A stretch of DNA of 64,000 nt from Tubulanus polymorphus (GCF_964204645.1 NC_134028.1:3012501-3076500); one strand, 5' to 3'; shown: positions 12,001-25,100, counted from the first letter of the stretch. Numbers and translations are program-made. Notes: generated by a model not told the origin, from the sequence alone.

Positions 12001-12387
12001 TTAATCATATTTTAAGAATAGCTTTCAGTAATTTCTGAAAATGTCATTCTTAGTACAGGACAAATATAGTAGAAACTGCTTCATTTGGACCTTTGATATT
12101 AGGTTTATGAGATATTTGTAATGTAAAACTTTCAACAATAATGACATTAATATTAATGAAGCAATTTAAAATATTCAAAGTGTGCTATATGATGATTGAT
12201 TAGTCTTTCTGAAATATTTTCATGTAGAGACATATCGCCCCTATCTGATGCACCTATTTATTACTCAACTACATGTAGTCATTCTACTGCTCACTGCTAT
12301 TTGATCTGTTAAATTAATTTCGTGTTTTTTTTTGTGTGTTTTTAGGGACCGATGAAGAAAGATGTCCTGAAGGAAGAAGCTGCATAG
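9064..12387 (+). CDS. RPL3: 60S ribosomal protein L3 (uL3)
   Basis: Coding exons are 9064-9066 (ATG alone), 9381-9742, 10304-10439, 10580-10766, 11071-11429, 11651-11770 and 12346-12387 (TAG). They total 1,209 nt and encode 402 aa (human 403). uL3 is a core large-subunit protein whose extensions reach the peptidyl-transferase centre. What I see: [13 protein letters not shown] at the N-terminus, [62 protein letters not shown] with the histidine region that is methylated in other eukaryotes, and [16 protein letters not shown]. Only the C-terminal tail ([11 protein letters not shown]) is divergent. The start is fixed by the Met-only first exon directly after the TOP leader. Introns 2, 4, 5 and 6 carry C/D snoRNAs. 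Confidence 0.98.
9963..10061 (+). ncRNA. C/D-box snoRNA, SNORD83-like, RPL3 intron 2
   Basis: The C box GTGATGA is at 9974-9980, D' CTGA at 10013-10016, C' TGTTGAT at 10024-10030 and the D box CTGA at 10050-10053. GAATTTGC and GCAATTC flank the boxes and pair as a terminal stem with one bulge. The sequence before the D box, TGCTGCCTTCCTT, is complementary over 13 nt to the 18S rRNA stretch AAGGAAGGCAGCA. The fifth-nucleotide rule puts the methyl on the A of AAGGA, the site known in human as Am468 and guided by U83A/U83B, which also sit in RPL3 introns. Confidence 0.88.
10808..10908 (+). ncRNA. C/D-box snoRNA, SNORD83-like second copy, RPL3 intron 4
   Basis: The C box ATGATGA is at 10819-10825, the C' TATGATGA at about 10868-10875 and the D box CTGA at 10895-10898. 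The guide before D (ATGCTGCCTTCCTT) is the same as in the intron 2 copy, with the same predicted 18S target. The 5' halves are also alike (GATGAAAACGCATT, then GTTGC.AAATGCGC.GGCAACC), so the two are duplicates. The terminal stem is weaker here, and the D' box is degenerate. Confidence 0.86.
11496..11574 (+). ncRNA. C/D-box snoRNA, RPL3 intron 5
   Basis: The C box ATGATGA is at 11504-11510, D' CTGA at 11535-11538, C' TGTTGATG at 11546-11553 and D CTGA at 11565-11568. GTGC (11498-11501) pairs with GCAC (11569-11572) as the terminal stem. The D' guide contains GCATAGTTCA, complementary over 10 nt to 28S rRNA UGAACUAUGC; the predicted methylated base is the second A of UGAAC. I found no obvious rRNA match for the D guide. 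I cannot name its vertebrate counterpart. Confidence 0.8.
11836..11915 (+). ncRNA. C/D-box snoRNA, RPL3 intron 6, copy 1
   Basis: The C box ATGATGA is at 11844-11850, a degenerate D' (CAGA) follows TTAGTCTTG, a C' TGTTGA lies near 11881, and the D box CTGA is at 11903-11906. TACA/TGTA pair just outside the boxes. The D guide ATCGCCCCTAT is complementary to AUAGGGGCGA of 28S rRNA, and the D' guide (GATTAGTCTT) to the adjacent AAGACUAAUC. It is clearly related to the copy 270 bp downstream in the same intron. Confidence 0.82.
12180..12256 (+). ncRNA. C/D-box snoRNA, RPL3 intron 6, copy 2
   Basis: The C box ATGATGA is at 12189-12195, D' CTGA at 12209-12212 and D CTGA at 12245-12248. GTGC (12182-12185) and GCAC (12250-12253) form the terminal stem. 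It shares GATGATTGATTAGTCTT and ATATCGCCCCTATCTGAT with copy 1, while the rest has diverged, so the guides are what is conserved. Both guides match 28S rRNA: AAAGACUAAUC via D' and AUAGGGGCGA via D. Confidence 0.85.
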
Positions 12388-12460
12388 AGTTACTGTTTAT
12401 TTCAGTCGTGTATTCTGGACTAGGATGAATAAAAAAAAACATGAAATAAATATATTGTAT
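12388..12460 (+). terminator. RPL3 3'UTR with two poly(A) signals
   Basis: The 3'UTR is very short, with AATAAA at 12428-12433 and again at 12445-12450, as is usual for ribosomal-protein genes. Confidence 0.75.
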
Positions 12461-15400
12461 TCAGCTTTGTTTTATCTCTGGTTTTTGACCTCTTGCTGCC
12501 ATCTATCGATTATTGAATTAACCAATTTCGGATTATTAACTGCTCCCGGAACAACGCCAGATCGCAATTATACTTGTTTGCTTATCATATTTTGGGTACT
12601 TTAGTGAAGTAATCTAGATCTCGCTTATCGATTCTGCATTTGAACAAACTAAAGGTCAATAAGAGGACACGGAAGTGGCGCGCTGTTAAAGATAGTGCTG
12701 CGTGGGATTCGAACCTATTACTGGACGAAGTGGGGCGTTGATATACGTAGATAAGAGGAAATCGCGTGCGCGCTTATAGCGTTGAGCAGTTAAGGCGTAA
12801 GAAGAGCAATTTTGCATATCATCATAATGAGAAAGCGCAGTGTCCATCGCAAACGCATCATTATCGGGTTTATAATTATTTTTCCTCTAACAAAAGGTTT
12901 TCCCATTCAAATCCGTCCATCATTCTGTCTCATCGGACTAGCACGTGAGCACAACAGATACTAGACTCGGGGTACTTGAGATTGGCGGCTTTGAGATCCC
13001 CAGCTCATTCACGAATTAGACGATTCAATCCGAAGTTGGAATACCGTTGCGGGTGTTCTAGGCGGTGTTATCTCCGTTTTAGCGCCGCGAACAAATATTC
13101 TCGAAAGCATGAAATAAGATACCTCTTAAATGATTACAACTTTTCGGTTTTCGAAAATTTTGCGTTTAAACAAACATCAAAACAATTAGATACAACTTGT
13201 AACCTGGAACCTCTCTCCCCTGCAGAACATTTACCCTGAATTTTCCCATCGTATATCATATTTAGTTATCACGCGGGTATCTGAAAACCGTTTGATCGCT
13301 TTGGGGCTTGGATTGTGGCCAATAGGCATGGTTGTTTTGTACGACACATGCCCCCGATTTTGCGATAGACATGTATTCAGACGGCAGTCTGCTGCGTAGT
13401 GCTTTTGGAATATATGCGAAATGATCGTCTCTCAACTACATACGAAATTCACTCCGTGTTGGATTAATACACGCGAACATGCTTTGTTTAAAATGGATTA
13501 ACACGCGCTACATACACATAATTAACCACGCTGAATAATAAATCGGATATATACGATTTTAAGTAAGTAAAGCATAAGCGCGTTTACCATTAATCATATT
13601 TAAATCAACAAAATAACGCATTTTTTACAACAATAAAATAACGCGCATGCAAAGTATAGCAAAATTGTGAAGTGTTTTGGGTGTGCGCCGTTTTGATTTC
13701 GGCAGCGGGGATAAGTATATATACATATGAAATTTATAACGCGCGTAGAATTCTGTAATTTCGTGTTATTTTGGGGTTTCATTATGAGTGGATCCGATGT
13801 GATGACCCGACTTCTCGCTGTCTCCGAAATATTATTGATGTTGCAATGCAAATACACAAATACATATTTCTTTACACAAAATATTGGCTTGTTTCGGTCT
13901 TAAAATATCCGTAGGTTGCCTTACACTGCGATCTCTCTTTTCGATCTAATTGTCCGTCACATAATATATGTTCGAAAATATGGTGCAATGAATTTTTTTG
14001 AATTATTTTCAATGGTCTATGGTCCAATTTACATCCGCCAAAAACATATGATATATATAGTACTCTGAAAATGAATATCATCAAATCATCATGAATTCTC
14101 GAAATGAAGAAGATTCCAGAATTAACTCGTAGACATTTTAGCTCATATTGAGACTTTCGGTGAGCGCGCAAATGCGAATTAAAAATTGCGAAATCGGAAA
14201 GTTGAATTTGTCCTCTGGAAATTATTGTTTCGAATGAGACTGCATTGTATGGTATTTCGTACATAACCCCGGCGTATATGATTACATACACGGGGAACAT
14301 TCTATTTGCAAATAGCCTAAATGTATGTACGTAGACTAATTACAAAGCTCGTTCCTTCACAGTTTGGAGAGAGATTATATGGAAATGAAAATCATTTTAG
14401 CGCTCTTGGTAACCTAGTTGTTGATATAGATGCCGGATGCTGAGAGATATGGAAATTGGGACAGCGCTATTCTTCGAGAATATGCTATGCACATTGCAAT
14501 AATAAACACAAACCACATTTTATTGGTCAACTCTTCGTAAACATACACGCCGAGTTCAATAACAGAAACGTTTTATGGCAGCGCTCGAGGCTCGACTCAG
14601 CCGTGGGAAATAAACAGTTATTAAAACCCCCTGAAATATTGCGTGATCAAACTCCCCTTCCCGTGACCATTGCCTGATCCAAGTATCACGAAGGAATCCA
14701 TTTCCATTTGGTTCAAATTCAATTTACATTTTGAAATGCCGGTTACGAAACATGCGTATCCTTTAGGTGTATGGAAGGAAATCAAGGAACTTCACATTAT
14801 TTGAATGTCGGAAAAATGAGTTTAGGAATTTTATCATAAAGAACATAATCATGCGGGTGGTTGATGCGTTGGAATGAGAAATTATAACTGACAGAATTCA
14901 GATTGAATCGAAAACTTGAATTTATTTGCGTCATTGGAGAAGAAGATGGCTCTTTAAAAAATAGGCCACACCTTGAGAGCAGATTATCCACGTACCCGGA
15001 GCCGTGCTTGAGAGAGAGATGCCTTCCGTCATATCCCTGTTGATTGCAATGTCATCACCGCGCATTTTACTGGCCCTTCACTTACCCCAATGCTACGATA
15101 CACAAGCATCCACACTCATAATCAATTTCATAACCGACATCTAAATCTCTTAGAAATGTATGCGATGAATTTTTGAAACCATTTTGCGAATCCATTTCGC
15201 ACACATTTTTATGAGTGAAATTGATTATGATAATCTGCCTTAGGGACAAGAGAACATTACAAACAGCGGTAACTTTAGAATTCTCGGCACGACTAACAAC
15301 AATCATCCCGACCACCTCTAGCGAAACTCTACTTTTTCATTATCAAAATTATTTATTTCTCCCGGCGTGTACACATAATATACAGAGGCGGCGGATCTAG

Positions 15401-17645
15401 GGTCTGATTTAGGGAGGGGCGAAACCCTAATATAGGCCATATATATTATATAATTTAAAAGGCACCCTGAAAAAAGCTCGTCGCAACTCATTTCTTGGTA
15501 ATACAGTCAAACCCGCTTAATCTAGATTTTGATCTAATCCGGACAATATTTGCAGTCCATTTGTTCATTGATATACAAGAAAATTACCTTTAATCCGGAT
15601 TTCCAGTAAACGGGATGGATTTTGTTGGTCCCAAATGATCCGAATTAAGTGAATTCTGTTGCACATTTTCCCGTAAAATTTCAGGGCAACTTGACATGTT
15701 TAGGAGGTGCGCACCCTTGGTTTCACCCCTGATATATGTCATAAGATACATTTCAACTGTGAATTTCGCCATTACTTTTATCTACCGAATGCGCTAGATC
15801 TATTTTTTCCAATGTTTTGCTCAATATTCGAAGTAATAAAACTGTCGCAGTTCTGTAATATATACATGTTTCAAAACTGCAAATAAAGTTCTGAATGAAA
15901 GTTTCTTATTTTGTTATCCGTGATGAGGGCTCTCTGCCGATCAGCAGATTTGGACGTTATCAGCCCAAGTAATATTATCGAGAACGTGAAAAGTACATGA
16001 ACTTTCTTTGTCTTGTCAGAGTAGCTTGAGTAGCATGCATAGTCTTGTAATACCAAGGTTTTTTGATACCAAATCATTTAAGATTGTCGCTGAAAGCTAT
16101 TTGATAGTGATGCTACGGGCGAACCCATTACTATTCTGGATATTTCATTTGTCCGTTTTAATTACCCCTGTTTAAATAGGCTTGAATGGGCTTGATTGCG
16201 AGTTACAATCTGTTTCCGATTTCGAGATAAAATGTGTCTACCCCATCGCGAGTTGTAATATGAAATTCACGACGTGCAGATCTACGGATCGTGTCTTGTG
16301 GCATTCATTATGCGTATAGTAACTCGGCCAATTTTTCATAAGAAAATACGCGAATTTGAGAAATAAATATTCGAGATTTTTACTTGTTGGTCGTTTTTAA
16401 ATCAGAAATAAAATAAAACATCAGAAAGAAACGTCAATCTCGCTGGTTTTTACTAATTAATTGGCTTTATGATTATCTAAAAATCACCTAAATTATCTAC
16501 TAAGGCAACAATGCCGCAAAGTTGCCAATTTATCTTAAGAACATTGCCACTAAAGCGCATAAACGTTTGTTATCTGAATGGCCCGATGTTTCGACCGGGC
16601 GGGTACACCTCAGAAGCTTCGACGCGTTCGGCAGGAAAATGGAAATATATTTCATTACGACACGTAGTGTATTATAATGTAAATTGAATGGTACACTTGA
16701 ATTCCTTTTTCAGATAAAACACAATACGATAATTTTTCTTTTGTCCGGTTTGACAGTTCATTTCGATGCATCGAGCTTGCGCCGTACACGGAACTGGTTT
16801 CTGCACGGAGGCGTGGCTTAGCGTTTTTCGCTTTACTGAGTCACGCCGTTTGCTAATATTATGCCGACTAGTGTAAAAGCAATACAACATATATGCGATA
16901 AACAACGAAATAATCGATTTGGTTCGTAGAAAAAACATCCTACATCGAATTTGTAACCATCGACCGATTATCAATCGGAATTTACAAACGACGTTCCCGT
17001 ATTTAATCAGTTGGTTATTTTCATTGCATCCAATCTAATGGTTATTCGAAGAACGGTAATTTTGCCAAGTCAAGTTTTGATTATCTTTCTTAGATTGAAC
17101 ATTTCTGCAATTACCAACACCCTGTCCGCATCCGCAAAATCCGGTACCTGGCACGCGAGTGCCTATTGTTTCAAGGTTATGTGGTTATCACATTTTGACC
17201 TACTTATTTAGATGAAATCGCCGTTTTTTCGCAGTTGAAGTGTTATCAGGTAATGCCGTTGCGATTAACCAGGATTTTGTTAATCTGGAAGAAATCCCAC
17301 AATTAAAGAAACGAAAATGAAACTCGATTACTTGGTTTTCTTACTAAGAAGACAAACTGCGCTGCGGTCTACGTCTATATGGCCTTTTTTGGCCCATCCC
17401 CATCGCATTCGCATGCAATTGCAATATGTTAGTTCAATCACGCACACATTTTGCGAATAGGGTTTTTGTATGTATAATCCATATATTTGAATATTTCATA
17501 ATTGCGTATACTTTTAGATTGCCAGAATTCGTAGATATGGATGCAGTGGTAGAGACAATCCGCTGATTAAAATGGGCAATCTCGACTGCTGTAGGGAATT
17601 ACTACTATTATATTTTCATAATTTGCGTAATGAAATATCCTGACG
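12461..17645. other. 5.2-kb region without a recognisable gene, upstream of TNRC18-like gene
   Basis: No open frame here resembles a protein family; those present are short and AT-driven. A box B-like GGGATTCGAACCT lies at about 12710-12722 (minus sense), next to CACGGAAGTG, a word also found near 4610. The promoter and non-coding 5' exon(s) of the downstream gene should lie in this interval. A plausible acceptor (CTTTTAG) near 17510-17516 could begin the exon that carries the start codon. Nothing else stands out. Confidence 0.4.
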
Positions 17646-20600
17646 ATGGCTGGCAGACAGGATCTACACGCTTTGGATCGGATACATATCGATGCTACCA
17701 ATTTTGCTCAAGCGCAAAGTAACGTTTTAACCGGATATGATCCGACATCCACCCTTTTGGGGGTTGGCGCGATTCCCGGAACTACCGTTTTGGGGACATC
17801 GTTCGGTTATCAAGACAGAATTCTTTCCACGCCGATAAACCTTTCCCAAACAGGTAGGTCTGAAACCTAGTTTTAAATCATTGATTTATCTTTTATTTTT
17901 TATATCGAATATCATCAGTATCGTGCATTTAGAAATTCATTTATAAAACAAGAAAATATGCCTACACAAGGATTTCTCATAATTGTTTTTGATGAAATAT
18001 GATAGATATTCATCACTGTATATGCTTCTGAAAAATATGTTTTATGATAGATATTTTTTGATCGGGCTTATTTTTTAATATACATCTAGTCTATTGCGAC
18101 AAAGAAAACTGGTTAAATAGCCAAGGCCCTTAGGTCTATATTTCAAACCTAGAAACATGCACAATATCAGCCTGGAGGAAACTTCTAGATTGGTATTGAA
18201 TAAATATATGCGAAGTTATCCACTTTCTTAATTTCATGCTATGCATAGTACAATTATGTGATAATTGAATACCTATTATTCTTGATTCCGCAAGTCATTC
18301 AATATTATTATGAAGCCAAACTATTATTCTCTAGACATGGTCTTCTGACAAAGGCTTTTGTTAGAAAGAGTAAGTGCTTTTAATTTGAATTAAAGCTGAC
18401 ACAATCATGTTCAATTAAGATTTAATGCACTCAGTTCAAAGCAAACAGTCACTGCATTCTCTGAGAATTGAAGTATTTTTGAAACGGATCATGCCCATAG
18501 GATTCTTTGATGTTCGCCTGATAGCCTCCATAAAACAGAAATTATGTATTCCAATAACTTGCATAATATACACATTTCTCGGAACTCCAGGAATTATGGT
18601 ATTTGAAAAAAGAATATCCTTGGTCTTTTATATAGTCTACATAAATATTTGAAATAGCCCAAGTCATATTCATATTCTCTAGGTTTTATAAAAGAATATA
18701 TGCAACTGTAACCCTCACTTTCCTTAGTCATTATGTTTTGTGTCTTAGTCATTTTATGTTATATTATTTAGGAATGCTGTATTATGCATGGTTAATTGTG
18801 TATTTTCTTTTTAAATCTTGGCGTGTGTTTTTCATTCGATGTATTAATTTCTTTCTTGATATTATTCTTTTTCTTTTTTTTGGTTTTGAATCTATTTCAC
18901 AAACTTGAATTTCTAGCTGGGAATGCCTCATCCTCTTGGTGTAACCCTTATTATCCGCATGGTCTGGACTTTTACAAAGCTTCTCACTCCATACCTCCTC
19001 ACTATTGGCCTTCATCTTCGCATTCTGAAGGTAAGAGCCATTTCTTCATTTAAACTGCTTTGAAAACTGCGCACGAATAAAATGAAGCTGTTAAAAATTG
19101 ATGCAATGAGATAGGCTTTAAAGGTCTTAAATGATTTTACCAGACATATTTTTGGATTGATTTTTAAATCGTCAAATATCCATTTTTGGGGGATTAATCG
19201 TCTTCAGAACATTACGAATTATTTATCAATTTCGCTTCGGCAAAAAATAATGCGAGCAACTCTATTCTAATCAAACCGAGCTGTAAGATGATTGAATTAA
19301 TTGCGTCCTCGTGTTATGATGAAGTCAGGAAGTTAGTTATAATTTCTAGACGAGGAATCGCTCTATATGAGCTCAAATTATGAACACTCTCTGCACGCAT
19401 GTAAAAAGGTTCTTCAAAACCTAATTGCAATTACGTAGAACGCTAGAACTGATGTAAATATGAGAAACGATATCACCTGTAAAACGTATACAAATGTTTC
19501 GATCACAAGTGGCAAATTACCTGGATCCGGTTGGATCTGTGTTCAAAATTTGAAATATTACCCGATAACTGTTAGTTTCAAATGTGTTTAAAAAATATAT
19601 TAAGTCGTCTCGTTAATGGACATCGTGTAAATGCACTTCTATTTGTCAATATGGCTAATGATATGTAGCTACTGTCAACTGTATGGTACCTAATGGCTCT
19701 CCAGGCAGATAGTTGATTGAAATATTATCAGCAACAAAAAACTGATTGATGTAGCAATCATTTGAGTATTTTGAAGTTCTCCGTTGCTTTAGAATTTCTA
19801 TAATAAACAGATCGAATCGCTTTCTAATCTAGAGGGCTTTATTTATCAAACGAGAAAAATGTCTGTGAAGTGATTTCTTTTATCAATTTTTGAATAAAAT
19901 ATTCTTATCAGCTTTCACTGATAATATGGAGGTGATCACGTATTCTAAAAGTGCCGAGTACTCATAAATTATTTCAGCAGAAATAGATTTAATCCGATCA
20001 CGAATCACACGACTATAAGGTGATTAAGATCAGTACATAGGAGGGTGTCTGAAAATTATTAATCAATGTCTATCCTTGAAATTAAAACGAGAAGTTATGT
20101 ACAAATCAACTATGCATGGTATTTAATTTTTATGCCATAAAAACTGTTACAATAATGTTTATACACTTTGATAACTAGTATGCGTTATATAGGGGTTCAG
20201 TGTGAGTGATGTACAAAAGTCTTCGATGTTGAAAAATAACAACAACAATTGTGAATTTTCATCATCAATTTTCAACTGCCGTATTTCATCAATATATTGG
20301 GTCCGGTTGCCGGTCAAATCAATTATCGATATATTCTTATTCAAAATTACTTTATCGTTCCTTAATATTATATAATTATGTTCCATTATTTATTGTTGAT
20401 AATGCCTTATTTTCAAGCATTCAAGTTATTTTTCTCGTAGAGAAATGTATGCATGTATATGATGTTCTTTTGACTATAATACTAAAATATGTTTATTTTT
20501 CATTTCGAGAAAATATCTTATTTTGTAGAAAGATAAGCTAAATCAAAAAATGATTTGATTTCCAAGAAGCTGAATTTTGAATTTTAAGAAATATTAATTC

Positions 20601-21149
20601 AGTACTCTTAGAGAGGCACATGTTTATTTCTTATGATAAACACTAGGTTCTATTTGCGTTTCCCGCGACTGTCTGATATTTCAATTGAAGTAAAAAATGC
20701 AATATTGAGTTGAAATGTCACTATTCTCTTTTATCTTCCTCTCTCTTCAATATTGTAGGTTTTCTCTTCGATTTAATCTCACAGACAGACGGCCTCTCCT
20801 TCTGCGTTTATTCCTCAACTAGATGCTATATTTAGTGAATGAGCATGAATTAAGTCGTTGAGAGTTATTTATGAAACGGAAGTTATCGAAGATAATGAAA
20901 TTCCGTCGATCGATAAAGTAATCAATTTATCGTTTGTTGTTTCAGGATTTGGTTCGTTTGGATTAAGTAATAATGCGACGGCTATATCGTATATGCCGTA
21001 TTTGCCGATATTGTCAGCTGGCGCGACTGCTGCCACCGCCGCTGATATGTCTTCTTTATTTCCGCCCACCATCACTCCCCACATGCCACAAACGCCGACA
21101 GCCAATGTTCAACCGATCTACCATCGAATTTATGACTTGGGTCAAAAAG
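17646..21149 (+). other. TNRC18-like coding exons 1-3 (residues 1-175)
   Basis: Exons are 17646-17853, 18917-19030 and 20946-21149, all ending in phase 1. The chosen start is the ATG at 17646 ([14 protein letters not shown]). The protein begins with aromatic, serine- and proline-rich sequence such as [17 protein letters not shown] and [12 protein letters not shown], like the YPSP/FY-rich N-terminus of vertebrate TNRC18/BAHCC1. No folded domain is visible. The start is the least certain part, because an upstream coding exon could splice in. Confidence 0.8.
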
Positions 21150-22055
21150 GTAAGGGGCGAAAAAGCGTTACATTTTACACTTCCGACGTTGAGACAATGA
21201 TCGTTCTATACAGCATTTGATCGATCAATAGCCCAGAGATGATTTGGCGCGGGTCAAACTGGCCTGGATTAGACCCGAATAAAATTTGGCCCGTGCCTAA
21301 TTAGAGAACGCGTTCACACGTAAACCACTCACTCTCCTTTGTCAGTATCTCGCGTCAACGTTTGGTATCCCACCACTTGCCTTTGTTTTAGTTTTCCAAT
21401 AAAAAAACGGGATAGAAATAGTTGAAGCATCTTCTAATGGTGAAATCTGAAATTTATTTGTATCGCATTTGGATAGTATTAAAAAAAAAAATCTAGTACC
21501 CTCCGGGTATATAGGGATACTCTGGTTATTCAACTCTTGAGGACAGGTTATTTAGAACTGTAACCACGTTCTATTCTAGTGAGAATAACAGCAATTTCAG
21601 TCGCTCTATTGGAAACAATGACGTCAAAGTTGGTTTTTTTCCTAAACGTTCATCGAGAAAAATCCTACAGCTGCAAGAGTGCATAAATATGAATTGATTA
21701 TTCGAATTGATCCGAGTTATAAGAATCGTACAGCTTACATATTCAAATAATGAGATATGATAAATTAATTCTGAAAAAAAAAACTCGAAGTAAGAAATTA
21801 GATTCGAAAAAAATGTAATCGTTTATATATATATGACCAAGAATCTGGTGTCCCCAGCTATTCTATTACTTCCACTTTTACTTTTAACAAGATATAAAGA
21901 TATTTCCATGAATTTATTTGTTAATGTCGTGACGTTATCGTCACTGCGACACTACGGATCAGTTTTGAGGTTGTTTTTCTGGACGACGACGGAATCGCGT
22001 GGCCTTGATACTCGTCAAGGTAACAACACGAGTTACTGAGCTATGTGTACTCTCT

Positions 22056-22110
<55 letters not shown>

Positions 22111-25100
22111 TGGTCGTCGTGGTGTAGTGTGCGCATACACACACACACACACATACTGAAACATTGCAGTTACAGAGCGCCCGATGATTGATTTTGTGAC
22201 GGAGTATAATGCTCTGTGTGAGAGCATTGCTGTGGTGTATTTCGCAGTGCGCAGCAGAACGCACGCACCGTTTTTACAATGGATATCATCGTTTTCACGT
22301 TTCGTAGAGGATTAGTTAACATCGTCAAAACGTAAGTGGACGCGTTTTCATCGTCGTTGTTTTCGTGAAAGATTTCAGATTCGGGACGATCGTCGCATTC
22401 CCTCGTTGATCGGGAGATGACATTCGTTTAGTTATGGTGAAAATTTACATTACAACGCAGTTTGTGTGTGTACCTGTTATACATGTGCTTCCATTTCATT
22501 ATCATTACTGAATTTGGAATAAACGATATCTCATTTCGATCGTTGAAATTATGCAAATATTCAATAATATGGGGATAATGTAATATGGTATCAATTACTG
22601 GGTGGTAAATTTTGAAACGACGACGAGATCATAATTTCTTTCTTTATCGCTACGATCCTGCTTCATATCGTTAACGGAGGTTTTTTCCAAAGGTTGGATA
22701 CAATTTCATCCGTGCGTGGATGATATCGGAAGAGAAATCAATTTCACTTTGTAAATTGGATTAGAAGCATCTTGTTTGCTTCTACGTATTACCAGGGATG
22801 AGTGAGAAACCGCCCTCGTATTACGTGAACTACTCCTGAAATATTTCGTCATACGTTCATCTAATTTATCTCTAAATTAACGCATCATGAACCTGCCCGC
22901 ATAGAAATTTCAGGAGCACATATATCTAAGTGTAAAATCTTTTGAAGTAATTATGAATAATATGCTTCTAGCCTCGAGGGTTTTTGAAGTATTCATTTTC
23001 ACTCAATGAATTGATCAATGGATAAACTTCAAACCCGTGCAATTGTTGAAGATTGTCATCAAAACATATATCTACATCTTCTAAGCGAGCAACTCTGTTA
23101 GTAAGCAAGTAAGCGCTATGGGCAAACCTCACATAATTACATGAACTGTTCGCTAAACACTTTCAATTTTGTAAATATTTTGCATTTATTTTATACAATA
23201 CCTGATTCGATAATAGATAGGATTTATTTCCAGTCTCAATCATTACACGCACACGTTTTAGTCGTATTCTGTTTATTGGACACTGTTGAATTATTCATCA
23301 TTATGCGCGATGAATCTTTCGATTAAACGCTCCTCACTCGCGCGGTGCTGATAAAACACACGTTGTTTAGACCATTGGACCGGATCACTAGCTCTCTTCG
23401 CTAGCTTTCTTCGCTAGCTCTCTCCGCTAGCTCTCTCCGCTAGCTCTCTTCGCTAGCTCTCTTCGCTAGCTTCATCGCATTTATGAAGAAAAAAAATTGT
23501 AGATATGTATGTGGTGATTAGGTTGATAATATGCGCGAATAGATGAATGTCAAACAGCCACTCCCTTTACTGCTGCTTGAGATCCCTGACCCTAAGTTTA
23601 GACTCACTTGCATGTTTTTCTAAACGTTATAAGTTTTTGGCCGCTAGCATTCCATTAACTGTTTAAATAGAAAAGAACCTTCGAATAAATACTTGTAAAG
23701 AAGGGTATCACATTTTTAGATTAGGTTTAGCTTTTATTGTGCATAATTTAGAAATGTTCATATTATCTGCACTGGCAAAAGCATCCGATATAAAACGTTG
23801 TCTAGATTTCACAAGTATGGATAGGATATATCACCGGTAGCTTCAGGTGTTTGGAAGGTTTCATTGTTTATTCAAGAAAAGGTTGCCAACCAGGAAGTTT
23901 TTTTACCTAGAAATTCCATGTACGATCATATGATTCGTTCAGCCAGTTTTCTATACATACGCGATTGAGAATCCGTTCTCATCGGCCGCATTACTGAAAC
24001 CAAGCCGGAGGATTGCTAATGCTGTATGTGACATGGGAGTTGAAATGCTGGCAAATTGCCGGCTATTGAGTAAAATGCTGATGAGAAATAACACTATCTA
24101 TCCCTTCAATGTTGATGGGCCGATACAGTTTATCTCTTTATAGAATTCTTTCTGTTAATATTCTGGTATATTGTATGTGAAACATGCGGAATTAGGGGAT
24201 TATTGGTTCCTGAAGTTTTGATAAAACGGTCGGTTAAAACATTGTGAAAAGCCTATAGAATGTAGGCCTATATTCATTAGTTTTACTTTACTCAACGATG
24301 ATAGTTTTTTTTACTGTTATGAAGACATTTCATCTCATTCAGTTTATTAGTTCAGGTATCCGAAACTGATATTTCAACGTTTTAATGACTATCCCTTAAT
24401 TTCAACTTTTTCAAATACTCATTATCTGAATGGTAAATCCGCGGCGTTAATTGTTTTGCTAATTAATTGATGAAGAAATTTCAGCTGGGCTTGTAAATGT
24501 CAGTACAGTTATAATGTATATTGATCACTTAGCAGCACTAGATTGAGAGATATAGCGAGATACATAGTTATATTGACAATTGTTTTGACTACGAGCCAAA
24601 CCTGAATAACCAAACTGTAATAGTACATAATGTATTTGTGCGGTGGTTTTCAAACATTTGACAAAGTATCGATGATTCTTTAGTTATTTGATCACCATTG
24701 AACTGATGGATAATGCGGATACCATGCATAGTTTCAATGTTTATTCGATCATGAAGATTCGTTCTAAATCACAATACAGGTAACATAATTGAGCTGATTG
24801 ATCTAATAAACTCATTACTGATGTGTTAAATGTTCATTTGAACGCGTCCTTTTCCATGAAACTCGGGGTACAATAAATAGATATCTACCGGGCTTGTCAA
24901 TGAAAATACACAAATAAAAAATGGGAAAAAATCACTTAAAACACTCGGTCTGATGACATGATTGAATTTAAAGAGTATTCAGAGCTAGATGTGATATTCA
25001 GGTATCAGGTAATTAGTTATGTCTGACCAGGGTCTGACTGTCACTGGTTTTGGCCTTTTTGAACGATGAAGCGCCGCTGAAGCGCCGATGAAGCGCCGCA

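Noticed and set aside
13600-14300. Minus-strand frames of 85 and 142 aa in the 12.5-17.6 kb gap
   Set aside because: AT-driven, no domain, no splice signals giving a longer product.
22209-22229. 8-bp perfect hairpin AATGCTCT/AGAGCATT as a regulatory RNA
   Set aside because: Too short to stand out from chance in 64 kb.
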